Of a stretch of 64,000 bases of DNA, positions 17,052 to 26,503 are shown piece after piece. Positions within the stretch are counted from its first letter, which is position 1. Each line of letters opens with the position of its first letter. Origin of the DNA: Flavobacterium frigidimaris (GTDB lineage: Bacteria > Bacteroidota > Bacteroidia > Flavobacteriales > Flavobacteriaceae). The stretch lies in NCBI GenBank assembly GCA_900129595.1, contig FQWG01000001.1, positions 248,001-312,000 on the forward strand, given 5' to 3'. Under the pieces are notes generated by a model. That model made no database searches and was not told where the DNA came from. It saw nothing but the letters and a program-made list of their open reading frames with translations. Position numbers and translations under genes: made by a program.

Positions 17052-17780
17052 ATGATACAGATTGCAATAATAAGCGATATTCACGCGAATGTGATCGCTT
17101 TAAATGAGGTATTAAAAGACATAGAAAACAGATCAATATACCAGACGTATTGCCTTGGCGACCTGGTTGATTTTGCTCCGTGGGGAAATGAGGTAATCGA
17201 AAAAATTAAAAATAAAGGAATTCCCTGCCTCTTGGGAAACCATGACGAAAGAATCGCTTCTGATCATCCTGTTGTACCCTTAGCGCATCATGATCAGCAA
17301 GAAACGGCCAACCGGTTTGTTGCGATCAACCACAGTAAAGCAGAAATTACTTCTGAAAATAAAAAGTGGCTGGCCGGATTGCCTTATAATTTAGAACTTA
17401 CTTACAAGATCAATGAGGTAACAAAAAAGATACTTCTTGTGCATGCAGGTCTGTTGAGCAATGATACGTACATTTATGAAGCAGATTCGAAAAATGACAT
17501 AGCGCAAAAATTAAAAGATAAAGGTATAGAGGCCATCATCATGGGACACACACATCTTTCTTATCAGCAAAAGCATTCAGGTGTATTATTTGTCAATTCC
17601 GGTTCTGTAGGTAGAAGCAGGGAACGGGACAGAAAAGCCACCTACTGCCTATTGACTATAACCGAAAAAGAAATTACGGCAGAAATCATAAAGGTAGATT
17701 ACGACATACAAGAAGTTGCACAGCAAATTTATAATAGTGCGATTCCTGATTTCTATGGTGACTTTTTATTAAACAAGTAA
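17052..17780 (+). CDS. Metallophosphoesterase (YfcE/calcineurin-like)
   Basis: 242 residues. All five blocks of the calcineurin-like fold are visible in order: ISDIHAN (8-14), LGDLVDFAPW (36-45), LLGNHDE, VHAG, and GHTH with NSGSVG. These give the Asp/His/Asn set that binds two divalent metals. Proteins of this size and motif layout hydrolyse phosphodiesters such as small nucleotides or phospholipid-derived esters; the physiological substrate is not known from sequence. There is no signal peptide, so it is cytosolic. It lies 30 bp after the MFS gene, which suggests cotranscription but not necessarily a shared pathway. Confidence 0.88.
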   Translation: MIQIAIISDIHANVIALNEVLKDIENRSIYQTYCLGDLVDFAPWGNEVIEKIKNKGIPCLLGNHDERIASDHPVVPLAHHDQQETANRFVAINHSKAEITSENKKWLAGLPYNLELTYKINEVTKKILLVHAGLLSNDTYIYEADSKNDIAQKLKDKGIEAIIMGHTHLSYQQKHSGVLFVNSGSVGRSRERDRKATYCLLTITEKEITAEIIKVDYDIQEVAQQIYNSAIPDFYGDFLLNK

Positions 17781-17849
17781 GCTGCCCTTGCCTATTAAAT
17801 CTTATTATAGAAAGAATTTCTATGTTCTGTTTCAATTGGCTCGTAATTT

Positions 17850-17857
17850 TAAATTTG
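17850..17857 (+). promoter_or_regulatory. Candidate -7 box for the carbonic anhydrase gene
   Basis: TAAATTTG matches TAnnTTTG and would give a leader of about 50 nt. The nearest TTG upstream is too close (11 bp) to be the -33 element. Confidence 0.35.
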
Positions 17858-17914
17858 TAATTTTATATTCTAAATTCTCAACACTACTGATATAAAAATA
17901 AGATCCTAAAAATT

Positions 17915-18538
17915 ATGTATACACATTCAAAAGAAACTCAAGGCAGCTTAACGCCAACATCTGCCCTTGAAATTTTAAAAGCGGGCAACGAAAGATTTGT
18001 AAACAATCTAAAGGCAAACCGCAATTTATTACAGCAGGTAAATGAAACATCCGGCGGACAGTTTCCTTTTGCAACTATTTTAAGCTGTATTGACAGCAGA
18101 ACTTCTGCAGAGCTTATTTTTGATCAGGGATTGGGTGATGTTTTTAGTATTCGTATCGCCGGAAATATCCTGAACGAGGATATTCTGGGCAGTATGGAAT
18201 ATGCTACAAAAATAGTGGGCACCAGAGTTTTAGTAATTCTTGGACATACCAATTGCGGTGCTATCACCGGAGCCTGCAATCACATTGAAATGGGGAATTT
18301 AACCACTCTGCTCAATAAAATAAAGCCCGCTATTGTAAACGAAACCGCTACAAAAGAAAACAGAGACGGTTCTAATGCCAATTTTGTAAAAAATGTTACC
18401 GAAATCAATGTACATCTGACTATCGAAAGAGTAAGAAAAGAAAGTCCAATTATAGCCGAATTAGAGCAAAAAGAACAGATCAAAATAGTTGGTGCTCTTT
18501 ATGATGTAGAAACAGGAAAGGTTAAGTTTTATGAATAA
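17915..18538 (+). CDS. Beta-class carbonic anhydrase
   Basis: 207 residues. It interconverts CO2 and bicarbonate in the cytosol with one zinc. Ligands Cys58, His111 and Cys114 and the Asp60-Arg62 dyad lie in CIDSRTSAE and LGHTNCGAI, all in the standard spacing. 'FSIRIAGNI' and 'GSMEYA' are also conserved. There is no N-terminal signal, so a periplasmic form is unlikely. It is a single gene with about 130-160 bp on either side and its own predicted -7 box. The phosphoesterase upstream and the oxygenase-like gene downstream are unrelated by pathway. Confidence 0.95.
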   Translation: MYTHSKETQGSLTPTSALEILKAGNERFVNNLKANRNLLQQVNETSGGQFPFATILSCIDSRTSAELIFDQGLGDVFSIRIAGNILNEDILGSMEYATKIVGTRVLVILGHTNCGAITGACNHIEMGNLTTLLNKIKPAIVNETATKENRDGSNANFVKNVTEINVHLTIERVRKESPIIAELEQKEQIKIVGALYDVETGKVKFYE

Positions 18539-18701
18539 ACAAAGTACCATTTTCTTATTATTAATACCAGTTTAAAAGGCTTATCTTCTTCATTAAAGAA
18601 AGCAAAAGTGATTTAAAATCACCATTCAATTTTATTTTTTCGTATTTTAGGTTAAACAATATGACAGTTAACATATACCTGTCTGTTTAATTAATTTGGA
18701 T

Positions 18702-19868
18702 ATGGATCAGCGTATTAAGACATTTTGGGAAAAAGGGAACGGAAATCAGCTTATCATTTGGTCCGGAGCAATAATTAATACTGATAATCCTGATTACTAC
18801 CAAACAATGAAAGCGGAGTATGATGTTTTGGGAGATCGGGCTGCCAAAGAAATTTTTGCAGATAAAAACTTCCAACAGGCCTACTCCTATCTTCAGCAAT
18901 TGTCTCAAACGGCTATTACCAAAGATGATGTGTTGCCGGAAAGCATCAAAGAACTGATGCTTCAAATGCAGGAAGTTCCATTATGGTTAGACAAAAGCCT
19001 TATTGCGGCAGGTAGTGATCTCTCTATGCGCAGCGGAACAAATGCACTGATTTGTCTTCGGGATTACAGCCTTATGGGCGGATATGATTATGCCTATCTC
19101 AATAAAGCACTGGTGTATACCGGAGCACTAAAAAAAGGCGCTGCAAAAAGAATAACTGATACACTGGATTTCTGGACGCAGGTAACGCGCAGCAATGCAT
19201 TAGAAATAAATCATGACGGCTATCAGTATGCTTTCAGAACCCGAATGATACATTCTTTTTCAAGAATAATGATCAAAGAAAAACATCCTGCCTGGGATAA
19301 AGAAACCTGGGGGGAACCTATTAATTTTGCTGATATGGTGGCTACCAGCATAGGGTTCAGTCTTATATTCCTTCACGGACTTCATCAATTGGGTCTTACC
19401 ATCTCGGAAAAAGAGGAACTCGGTGTTTTTCATCTTTGGAAATATATCGGGTATCTGCTTGGCATTCCTGTAGCCTATCTCCCAAATAATAAAAAAGAAG
19501 CTACCGAAATATTTTATCGATGGACCGCCTCTCAGGCTGCTGCCGACGAGGATTCTGTAATGCTCGCAAAAGCGTTGGAAAATGAATCTTTGGTCTCTAA
19601 TATATTCCAAAAAGCGTATCAGAAAAACTTCCTCAACTACCTGCACACCAGTTTTGTCTGGTTTCTGGTGGATAAGGAAACTTGTGAAAGACTTCAGATT
19701 TCTAAAATCCGAATGCCTTATTTTTTTCCCCGATTTAGAAAAATGCGAAATGTCCTTTATCAGAAAGTGGTTTCCGGCAGCGACAAAAATTATCAGCGCT
19801 CTGTCTATCTGGGGAATCTCATTCAGGTAAAAATCTCCAAAGAATACCTAAAAGCAGGAAATGACTAA
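18702..19868 (+). CDS. Oxygenase MpaB/Lcp-like protein (DUF2236)
   Basis: 388 residues from the ATG at 18702; a TTG two codons earlier is a less likely start. Conserved DUF2236 marks include the 'RTRMIHSFSR' block (about 179-188), which in latex-clearing protein and MpaB contains the proposed haem-ligand histidine. 'WGEPINFADMVATSIGFS' (about 203-220) is the second hallmark. Family members are haem-dependent oxygenases or of unknown activity. No signal peptide is seen, unlike secreted Lcp. It stands alone after the carbonic anhydrase gene and ends at a bidirectional hairpin. A specific substrate cannot be inferred. Confidence 0.8.
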   Translation: MDQRIKTFWEKGNGNQLIIWSGAIINTDNPDYYQTMKAEYDVLGDRAAKEIFADKNFQQAYSYLQQLSQTAITKDDVLPESIKELMLQMQEVPLWLDKSLIAAGSDLSMRSGTNALICLRDYSLMGGYDYAYLNKALVYTGALKKGAAKRITDTLDFWTQVTRSNALEINHDGYQYAFRTRMIHSFSRIMIKEKHPAWDKETWGEPINFADMVATSIGFSLIFLHGLHQLGLTISEKEELGVFHLWKYIGYLLGIPVAYLPNNKKEATEIFYRWTASQAAADEDSVMLAKALENESLVSNIFQKAYQKNFLNYLHTSFVWFLVDKETCERLQISKIRMPYFFPRFRKMRNVLYQKVVSGSDKNYQRSVYLGNLIQVKISKEYLKAGND

Positions 19869-19927
19869 GATTAATTAATCCTAAACTGAATGAAGGAACC
19901 AAATGTTATTCTGCCTGTAAACCAAGA

Positions 19928-19953
19928 TCTCCAAAATCAAATGACTTTGGAGA
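19928..19953. terminator. Bidirectional hairpin, second copy of the repeated 23-nt core
   Basis: TCTCCAAA and TTTGGAGA around the loop ATCAAATGAC. It lies between the convergent oxygenase-like gene and the TonB-type receptor gene. Core and loop match 14813-14835 at 22 of 23 positions. Confidence 0.65.
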
Positions 19954-20045
19954 CTTCTTAATTTTACCAGATTTAAAAGCGTTCAGATTATTGTATGAAT
20001 GTATCAGCCTCAAATAATTTTAATTTCAGACGCTGAATTCATCAA

Positions 20046-22445
20046 TTAATTTCCTGTCCTTACCCTTTCATCTGCATTACCGGTTTCTCTTTTTCCAATA
20101 TTTACATTTTTGTTTCCAAACTTATAATTCAAAGCCAATTGTACCGATCTGGAGTCAAAATAATAATTAGAATCACGATAAACCCCGTTCACCATTGAAT
20201 TGAACCTCATTTGGTCTGTTCTGAAAACATCATTTGCTCTCAGGGTAATTTTCAGGTCTTTGTTCAACAATAAATATTGAACGGACAATGAAGTCGAACT
20301 CGATGATTCGAGCCTGTTGACTCCATACGTTCCAACTGGCATAAACGTAAAATTCAAATTAAAAAGCAAGGTTTTGGCTGTATTCAGAACAAAGTCATTA
20401 TTCGTTGAAAAGGTCGAATAAAAACCATCTACACCTTCTGCAGGTATATCAATTGTTTCAGAAGTCAGATAATTCAAAACAAACGTATTGTTACTCGTCC
20501 ACCAGTTGTATTTATCGAAAATATAAAGTTCTGAGATGCCGTATCTTTTTATATTAAACATATTTCTATTGGTGAGGCGAACGAGATACGTAGTAGAATC
20601 CGGCAGGCCAATCTGATTGTACATATTGTTTTCGATACTGTAATAAAGCTTGCTTTCGAGTTTTTTATAGGAATAAATTAATTCGAAATTATCTATAAAA
20701 TAAGGCCTCAAAAAAGGATTGCCTTCAACGGTTAGAAACGGATTAACATAGGTTATATTCGGATTTAATTCCATAAAATTAGGACGTCCGATTCTCTTGC
20801 TGTAACCCAATCTGTAAGTAGAATTTTCTTTAGGGGAATAGGAAATATTAATCGAGGGAAAAAATTTAGTGTAATTGTTATTTACTGTCTGCTTCAAACT
20901 TCCGTCATACGATTTTGTCTGGGTTGCTTCCAGCCTTGTCCCAAATTGGACTTCAATATTGTTTTCAAATTTTTTATTTCCTGAAACATAAGCGGCTTGA
21001 ATGTACTCATTATAATCAAATTTATTAGTGGTTAGCGGAAGATCAGTAACCGAATCATCTACTAATCCGCTATTGAAAGAAGAAATGTCGTTTTTGGTCT
21101 TTGAAACTGAAATTTTCCCGCCAACGCTCCAGTTTATCAATGTCGTAGGCAAATCGACATCTATTTTACCTGAAAAATTATTCGTTTTCTGATTGTTATT
21201 ATTAATTCCTTTAAAATACTGTAAATCAAACGGATTGATTATTTCCGAAGTTCCTTCATAAGGTCTTATATCCGTATTTGAATATTTAAAATAATCCAGA
21301 TTCAAAACTATTTTCTTTCCAACAGAATCAAGTTTAATCTCATTAAACCAGTTTATCGAATTGAATTCCGGTTTTTGGTAAGAAGTGGTAAAGGCTTTGA
21401 CATCATTAAAACTTGTACTTGCATTGTTCTCAAAAACATCAGATTTTGTATTTCGATCGCCAATTGTTTTATTAAAATTGCCAATGTACTGAAAACCGAA
21501 AGCCCATTTGGGCGTAACCGAATACTGGAGTCCAAGGATGGCGTTGATTCTTTTGTAATTTCTTTTGAATTGCTGTCCGGTCTTCCATAACTGATCCGGA
21601 AAATAGACGTCATCCTGATAATCAAAAGATTCACCGCCATCTCTGTAATTTAGTGAAGAAGACAGTCCCAGTTTATTTTTGTTGTACATAAAATTACTGG
21701 TCATTGCCCCTTCTCCTTTTTCGGACCGGCGCAAATAACTGCTTCCTAAAGAAAGGTTCCAGGAATCTTTTTTAGCTTTTTTCAGATTAATATTAATTAA
21801 TCCGCTGCTTCCGCTCGCTTCATATTTGGCAGGTGGAGTTGTGATTACTTCGATATTTTTGATGTTGTCCGCAGGAATTGACCGCAGTAAATTAGTCAGT
21901 TCCTCTTCTCCAACTTCAATCATTTTACCATCTATCAAAACTCTTATCGAGCTTTTGCCAATCATGGTGATACTTTCATTTCGAACTTGCAGCCCGGGAG
22001 TCACTCTTAGTGCATCAAGTGCATCACCACCAGCCACACTAATCTTATTTTCAAGATTAAAAACGAGCCTGTCGACTTTTCTTTCTACTACTTCTTTCTT
22101 TTTAGAAATCACAACCGTTTCCAGTACGTTCGCAACATCAACGATTATCTCGCCTGCATCAAAATCTGAAGTCAATTCTATATTTTGTGCATGTAAAATT
22201 TCCCCGAATTGACGAATTTCTAATTTGTAGGTCCCTTTTTGATATGCTATACTAAACCCGCCTTTATCGTTTGTCAGACGATTGACCAACGGAATAGATT
22301 GTTCTGAAAAAAGGATAACTTCTGCATGCTCTAATGGGGTCTTTTCAGTAGTGATTACCTGACCTGAAAATTTGACCTGCGCAGTTACTGTATTGCTTAA
22401 AATAAATACAATAAATAATAAACGATTGATGAATGATTTGTGCAT
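20046..22445 (-). CDS. TonB-dependent outer-membrane receptor-like beta-barrel protein
   Basis: 799 residues. A signal peptide (about 1-22, ending TVTA) is followed by a CarboxypepD_reg-like domain (about 25-100). A plug domain (about 120-220) follows with the 'GGDALDALRVTPGLQV', 'IRVLIDGK' and 'IKNIEVITTPPAKYEASGSSGLININ' motifs. A large C-terminal barrel of the outer_membrane_beta-barrel_3 type (PF14905) completes it. Such proteins import or bind siderophores, peptides or other ligands. No SusD partner is present, so glycan uptake of the Sus type is unlikely. The C-terminus continues past the last barrel strand with a polar tail (KRETGNADERVRTGN). A membrane AraC regulator gene lies about 95 bp upstream on the same strand and is the obvious control candidate. 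Confidence 0.88.
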   Translation of the reverse strand: MHKSFINRLLFIVFILSNTVTAQVKFSGQVITTEKTPLEHAEVILFSEQSIPLVNRLTNDKGGFSIAYQKGTYKLEIRQFGEILHAQNIELTSDFDAGEIIVDVANVLETVVISKKKEVVERKVDRLVFNLENKISVAGGDALDALRVTPGLQVRNESITMIGKSSIRVLIDGKMIEVGEEELTNLLRSIPADNIKNIEVITTPPAKYEASGSSGLININLKKAKKDSWNLSLGSSYLRRSEKGEGAMTSNFMYNKNKLGLSSSLNYRDGGESFDYQDDVYFPDQLWKTGQQFKRNYKRINAILGLQYSVTPKWAFGFQYIGNFNKTIGDRNTKSDVFENNASTSFNDVKAFTTSYQKPEFNSINWFNEIKLDSVGKKIVLNLDYFKYSNTDIRPYEGTSEIINPFDLQYFKGINNNNQKTNNFSGKIDVDLPTTLINWSVGGKISVSKTKNDISSFNSGLVDDSVTDLPLTTNKFDYNEYIQAAYVSGNKKFENNIEVQFGTRLEATQTKSYDGSLKQTVNNNYTKFFPSINISYSPKENSTYRLGYSKRIGRPNFMELNPNITYVNPFLTVEGNPFLRPYFIDNFELIYSYKKLESKLYYSIENNMYNQIGLPDSTTYLVRLTNRNMFNIKRYGISELYIFDKYNWWTSNNTFVLNYLTSETIDIPAEGVDGFYSTFSTNNDFVLNTAKTLLFNLNFTFMPVGTYGVNRLESSSSTSLSVQYLLLNKDLKITLRANDVFRTDQMRFNSMVNGVYRDSNYYFDSRSVQLALNYKFGNKNVNIGKRETGNADERVRTGN

Positions 22446-22540
22446 ATTTTACTTTTAAAAATTTCAAGCAAATATGCAAAATTCACTAAGCGGCGCTGTC
22501 TGAATAAGCCCCAGATCAGTTCGGATTTATAATACTGAAC

Positions 22541-23572
22541 TTATTTTTTTGTTTTTTGATATTCTAAAGGGGTCTGGCTGGTGATTTTTTTGAAAGCAGT
22601 AAAAAAAGTAGACTTCGATTTAAAACCGCTTTCATAACCTATAGCTTCGATAGTATATAAATTTGGATGCGACAGCAGTTTTTTTGCTTTCTCGATTCTT
22701 AACTCGTTAATGAATAACGAAAAGGATATGTTTAAATTATTATTTAAAAACTGGGATAAATTGTGCTGGGAAATTTCTAATTCTTTGGCCGTATCAGAAA
22801 GTGTCAGATTTGGATTTAGGAAGAGTTCTTTCTCTTTTACGATATTTATTTTTTGGGTAATCTGTTCGATGGTCGAATCGTCTATTTCTTTGTTTTTATA
22901 TTTTTCTTTTTCTTCAAAAAATGAAGTACTTTTTCTAATCTTTAAAAGAAAAAGCAATATCATCAGATACAGAATAAAAGAAAAAGAAATGGCGCCAACA
23001 ATATAAGAGGTATAAGAAGCAATATTATAGGCAAGCCAAATTAAAATTACGCCAACGAAAATACTCAATAACCAGATATCGATACTGGTTAGTTTTTCTT
23101 TCTTCCGGAAAATTTTCAGAAAAGCGGGTTTAATAAATTTAAAAGAAGCGATTATATAAATTAACCATTGCACATAAATACCACACACGATATAGCTGCT
23201 CCATACCGCTCTGTGTTCAGTATAAGGATAAACAATTCCTAAAATGGTAATGCTTAAAAGGAATGGAAAAATATGAAGTTCCCATCTCTTCGCACTGTTT
23301 GTGACGCAATATTTAAAATACAAATAAAGAAAAGGCCCTATGAGAATACAGCCTGAAAGACCAATCTGAATAAAAATCCCGGACAAATTTGGATTAAAAT
23401 AAAAAAATACAGATTTAATGATCCTGATACTTAATGTAAGTAATAATAGCGATAAAAAGTAATTAGAAAATTGTTTCTTTTGGGCAAAAAACGCAAAATA
23501 AACAGCTAACAAAAGACCATTAAAAGCTCCTAAAGCACTAAAAAAGAACATTAGTTGATAATCGAAATCCAT
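22541..23572 (-). CDS. Membrane-anchored AraC-family regulator upstream of the receptor gene
   Basis: 343 residues. Six or seven hydrophobic helices in about residues 5-215 precede a charged linker and an AraC domain (about 245-340): AKELEISQHNLSQFLNN for the first HTH, AIGYESGFKSKSTFFTAFKKITSQTPLEYQ for the second. It differs in sequence from the two module copies at 10.7 and 12.9 kb, so it is a separate lineage of the same architecture. The TonB-type receptor gene begins 95 bp downstream on the same strand, so cotranscription or direct control of the receptor is likely. Signal unknown. Confidence 0.87.
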   Translation of the reverse strand: MDFDYQLMFFFSALGAFNGLLLAVYFAFFAQKKQFSNYFLSLLLLTLSIRIIKSVFFYFNPNLSGIFIQIGLSGCILIGPFLYLYFKYCVTNSAKRWELHIFPFLLSITILGIVYPYTEHRAVWSSYIVCGIYVQWLIYIIASFKFIKPAFLKIFRKKEKLTSIDIWLLSIFVGVILIWLAYNIASYTSYIVGAISFSFILYLMILLFLLKIRKSTSFFEEKEKYKNKEIDDSTIEQITQKINIVKEKELFLNPNLTLSDTAKELEISQHNLSQFLNNNLNISFSLFINELRIEKAKKLLSHPNLYTIEAIGYESGFKSKSTFFTAFKKITSQTPLEYQKTKK

Positions 23573-23606
23573 AGAAGAAAAGTTTTTTTTAGCACTATCT
23601 AAAAGC

Positions 23607-23614
23607 CAAATATA
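23607..23614 (-). promoter_or_regulatory. Candidate -7 box for the receptor-linked AraC gene
   Basis: On the minus strand it reads TATATTTG, an exact TAnnTTTG match, about 35 bp before the ATG at 23572. No matching -33 TTG was seen. Confidence 0.4.
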
Positions 23615-23707
23615 CAGATTTTTAAAACTGTATGATCTGATAGGAATAACAATTTATATTTTGTGCCTTTTATCTAAAATAAAACCTTCTACCAATATTT
23701 AGTGATT

Positions 23708-23754
23708 AAAGGCACATTTCTTCTCTTGATTAAGATTATATATAATGTGCCTTT
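23708..23754 (-). terminator. Hairpin after the Gcr-type membrane protein gene
   Basis: Perfect 11-bp arms AAAGGCACATT (23708-23718) and AATGTGCCTTT (23744-23754) with a 25-nt loop, just past the stop of the minus-strand gene at 23776. The T-run after the stem is short, so termination strength is uncertain. Confidence 0.4.
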
Positions 23755-23775
23755 TAAAAACGAAAGTTGTAAATA

Positions 23776-25821
23776 TTATTCTGATACAGCGCTGTTCTTT
23801 GGCGGGAAAAAGAAATGCAAAGGTTTGCTTCTAAAATATCTAAAGATCGCTTTTGCTACTTGTCGCAACTCTGAAAGCGGAATGTTTCTGGAACGAAATG
23901 CAAGCCCGAGTGATAAACTAAAACTTACCATAAAATTGACCAGACCAATGAGTCCAATTCCTAAAATTGACCATAAAAACACATCTCTCGTAACATAAAG
24001 ACCGGCACCATATAATCCCATTGCAAAGTTACCACTGGCAAAAGTAATGTGTCTGATATCAATATTTAATCCAAAGAAAATCCCAATAAAAACGGTACTT
24101 CCCATAAAAACACCAAACCAAAAATTGGAAATAATTCCTGCCCATTTTTTTTCATACAGTGAAGCCAGTTTCTTAGTCCACTTTTTTCCTAAACTCATTT
24201 TAAGTAACGGATGTTCCTGAATACGATAGTAAATATGGTTGTGTTTGTCGCGATTGGCAATACTACCGGCAATAATTCCGGACAAAAACAGAAAAACCCC
24301 TGCTATAGCAGCATGCAAAATCGCCGGAGAATAAATAGGGTTCAGATCGTTGATTAAAACTGCTGATTTTTGCTGTGCGATATTATAATGAAATATCTGA
24401 TCAATACCCCAGACTCCAAGTAACGAAACCGGAAAGGCGATAATTACGTTGCCTACGAAGGCGATAAACTGCGAGCGGAATACTCTGGCAAAAAAGATAG
24501 CAAATTCTTTATACTTGTATTGTTTTTTGTCTTGTGATTTTTGTTTGAAACCTTCCTGTAAAGCTCTTACCAGTGCAGAAGCTGTCATCGCGGGCTGCTT
24601 GGTTGCCAGCGTAAACCCAAGGATATAAATGATGATGAACCCGATGGAGTAATTCATACTGTACAAAAACATATGCCCAAAGCCACTGGCGTGCACTTTT
24701 CCTAATAAGAGTTTGATGATACACAATATTCCAACGATAAAACCACCACCAGCTGCTGAGAAGAACATTTTATAATATTCTTTACGGCTGTTTGTGATAT
24801 AATGTTCTCCTGTATTGGCGGTATGCTGGGTTATTTCATAAGATAAAAGCTGAGTACTCTCGTTGATTAGTTTCTGAATATTGTTTTTGTCACAGTTGTA
24901 TTTGATTAGTTTATAAGACAGGTAAATGGTGTTTCTGTTTGCATCTTCCTCGTTACCCTGTATCAAAAGCGGCAATAATGATCTTAGGCGGTTAAGCTGC
25001 TGGCGAATTCGCAACAGGCTTTGGTTGACATGCAATGAAATTCCAAATTTATTACTGTTTTTAAAAGCTGTTTCAATATAATCCGTGCATTGTTTGTGCA
25101 GGATAATCAATTGTTTGTAGCCTAAATCATCTTCATTAATAGCATTATCTGCTGATTGCATCAGCTTCTCATTCATTAACAACAATTCACGCTGAAAGGC
25201 AATAAAAGGACTCTCCAGGTTTTCATATTCAGGCACCATTCGGATTACATCGGTTTCCATCGCAGATCCACAGATACGGTATGTAATAACCTCCATGGCA
25301 AAAACCAGTTCGTTAAACGAGGAGTTCTCATCCCTGACTCCGTAAATAGAGCGAAATTTTAACAATGAAAACAATGCGAGGATTTGCTCCTGAGGTATTT
25401 TACTGATCCATAATAAATCTGTATTAACAAAGAATACCTGATTCAGGATAAACTGCAAGGTGTCCTTTTCCGGCTGTTCCGGAATTAGTTTGGCAAAGAT
25501 TCTCTTGCGCACTTCAAAAAAGAAATTGGCATCCTGAAGGATTCCCGCATCAGAGAGAATTTTATTGAACTTTTTATTTTCTAAATTCGTGCTGATACAA
25601 TCCATCAGGCCATCACGATAATTTGGGTTTTCCTGAAGCAGATCAATCAGTTGAGAGAGGTCTACTTCTGCTATTTTTTTTGGCTTTTTGGGACGAATTA
25701 AATTTACCAATTCTACCAACAGCTCTATATTTTCTATTTTAGACTTCCATAATTGTTCGTTATTGAAGTTTTTTTCGAAAAAGTATTTTAAGGTCATTTT
25801 TGGTTTTCTCCTCAATTTCAT
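23776..25821 (-). CDS. 'Site-specific recombinase' (Gcr/PF10136) family membrane protein
   Basis: 681 residues. The N-terminal half (to about 345) is soluble and helical. The C-terminal half has about six to eight membrane helices, with GGGFIVGILCIIKLLL, LGFTLATKQPAMTASAL and the long SLGLAFRSRNIPL segment. This matches PF10136, which was named after a gonococcal 'site-specific recombinase' report. The protein shows no tyrosine- or serine-recombinase catalytic motif and is clearly an integral membrane protein, so a recombinase function is doubtful. A second in-frame ATG at 25797 is a possible start. It stands alone, between the receptor-linked AraC gene and the receiver-like gene. The true role is unknown. 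Confidence 0.8.
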   Translation of the reverse strand: MKLRRKPKMTLKYFFEKNFNNEQLWKSKIENIELLVELVNLIRPKKPKKIAEVDLSQLIDLLQENPNYRDGLMDCISTNLENKKFNKILSDAGILQDANFFFEVRKRIFAKLIPEQPEKDTLQFILNQVFFVNTDLLWISKIPQEQILALFSLLKFRSIYGVRDENSSFNELVFAMEVITYRICGSAMETDVIRMVPEYENLESPFIAFQRELLLMNEKLMQSADNAINEDDLGYKQLIILHKQCTDYIETAFKNSNKFGISLHVNQSLLRIRQQLNRLRSLLPLLIQGNEEDANRNTIYLSYKLIKYNCDKNNIQKLINESTQLLSYEITQHTANTGEHYITNSRKEYYKMFFSAAGGGFIVGILCIIKLLLGKVHASGFGHMFLYSMNYSIGFIIIYILGFTLATKQPAMTASALVRALQEGFKQKSQDKKQYKYKEFAIFFARVFRSQFIAFVGNVIIAFPVSLLGVWGIDQIFHYNIAQQKSAVLINDLNPIYSPAILHAAIAGVFLFLSGIIAGSIANRDKHNHIYYRIQEHPLLKMSLGKKWTKKLASLYEKKWAGIISNFWFGVFMGSTVFIGIFFGLNIDIRHITFASGNFAMGLYGAGLYVTRDVFLWSILGIGLIGLVNFMVSFSLSLGLAFRSRNIPLSELRQVAKAIFRYFRSKPLHFFFPPKNSAVSE

Positions 25822-25961
25822 TCTAATCAGGTTTAATTATTGCTGTTTCTACAAATAAACACATTCTTTTTATTAAAAAAGGTCAAAAAAGCATTGAATT
25901 AAGGGATTTGTATCAATTCTTGATTATAGGTTCTGTAGAAAAGAATACTAAGTTAAAAAAT

Positions 25962-25998
25962 AAAAACTGTCCAAAATTAATTTTTCGGACAGTTTTTA
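25962..25998 (-). terminator. Intrinsic terminator after the receiver-like gene
   Basis: Stem AAAAACTGTCC/GGACAGTTTTT with a short A/T-rich loop and a T-run on either strand. It is about 100 bp past the stop at 26096 and before the start of the Gcr-type gene. Confidence 0.65.
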
Positions 25999-26095
25999 TT
26001 TCATTTTATTATTTCAGTTTACTTTATAATCGAATTGATATTTTTATAAATCAACCTGGCTACAGAGTTTTCTTTTGCCTTATATTTATGGTGTT

Positions 26096-26479
26096 TCAAC
26101 ACATAACCTCTTCTTTTCTATCACTTTGTACACAGATCGATATACTATTGAGATATGATTTTAATTCTGATCGCATTTCAGTTTTTATTTTGGTAAGATC
26201 AAACAATAGAATATCTTCTATCATTTCCAGCTTTACTTTTATTTCCTGATTAAATGTGCAAACGATGAGTGGGACTTCTCTTTTATAAATCAACATAAGA
26301 TCGTATAATTCTTTTTCTGAATTAATAACAAACATCATTATAGTGTAATCCTCAATTACATTGTCGAATTTTTTAAAATTTTTGTAAACATCAAATGCAA
26401 ATTCTTTTTTAAATTCATACTTCAAAAATCTTGAAAAACAATGCTGACTGTCATATACAAGTACTTTTTTCTTTTTCAT
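26096..26479 (-). CDS. Small receiver-like (pseudo-REC) protein, paralogue of the one at 3.4 kb
   Basis: 127 residues from ATG 26479; an earlier ATG at 26503 would add eight basic residues. KKKVLVYDSQHCFSRFLKYEFKKEF shares 'SRFLKYEFK' and the strand pattern of the 119-residue protein in the polysaccharide region. Receiver-like strands are visible (TIMMFVINSEKE, VPLIVCTFN, DILLFDLTK). The first acidic pair is reduced to one Asp and there is no aspartate at the end of strand 3, so phosphorylation is unlikely. A lysine at about 100 could correspond to the receiver's conserved Lys. There is no output domain. It ends at its own terminator and has 559 bp of apparently empty DNA upstream. Function unknown. 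Confidence 0.7.
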   Translation of the reverse strand: MKKKKVLVYDSQHCFSRFLKYEFKKEFAFDVYKNFKKFDNVIEDYTIMMFVINSEKELYDLMLIYKREVPLIVCTFNQEIKVKLEMIEDILLFDLTKIKTEMRSELKSYLNSISICVQSDRKEEVMC

Positions 26480-26503
26480 ATCTTTTCTAATTTGTATTTT
26501 CAT

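Noticed and set aside
23776..25821. Site-specific recombinase, hence a mobile element
   Set aside because: The protein is an integral membrane protein without recombinase residues, and no attachment site or cargo boundary was seen.
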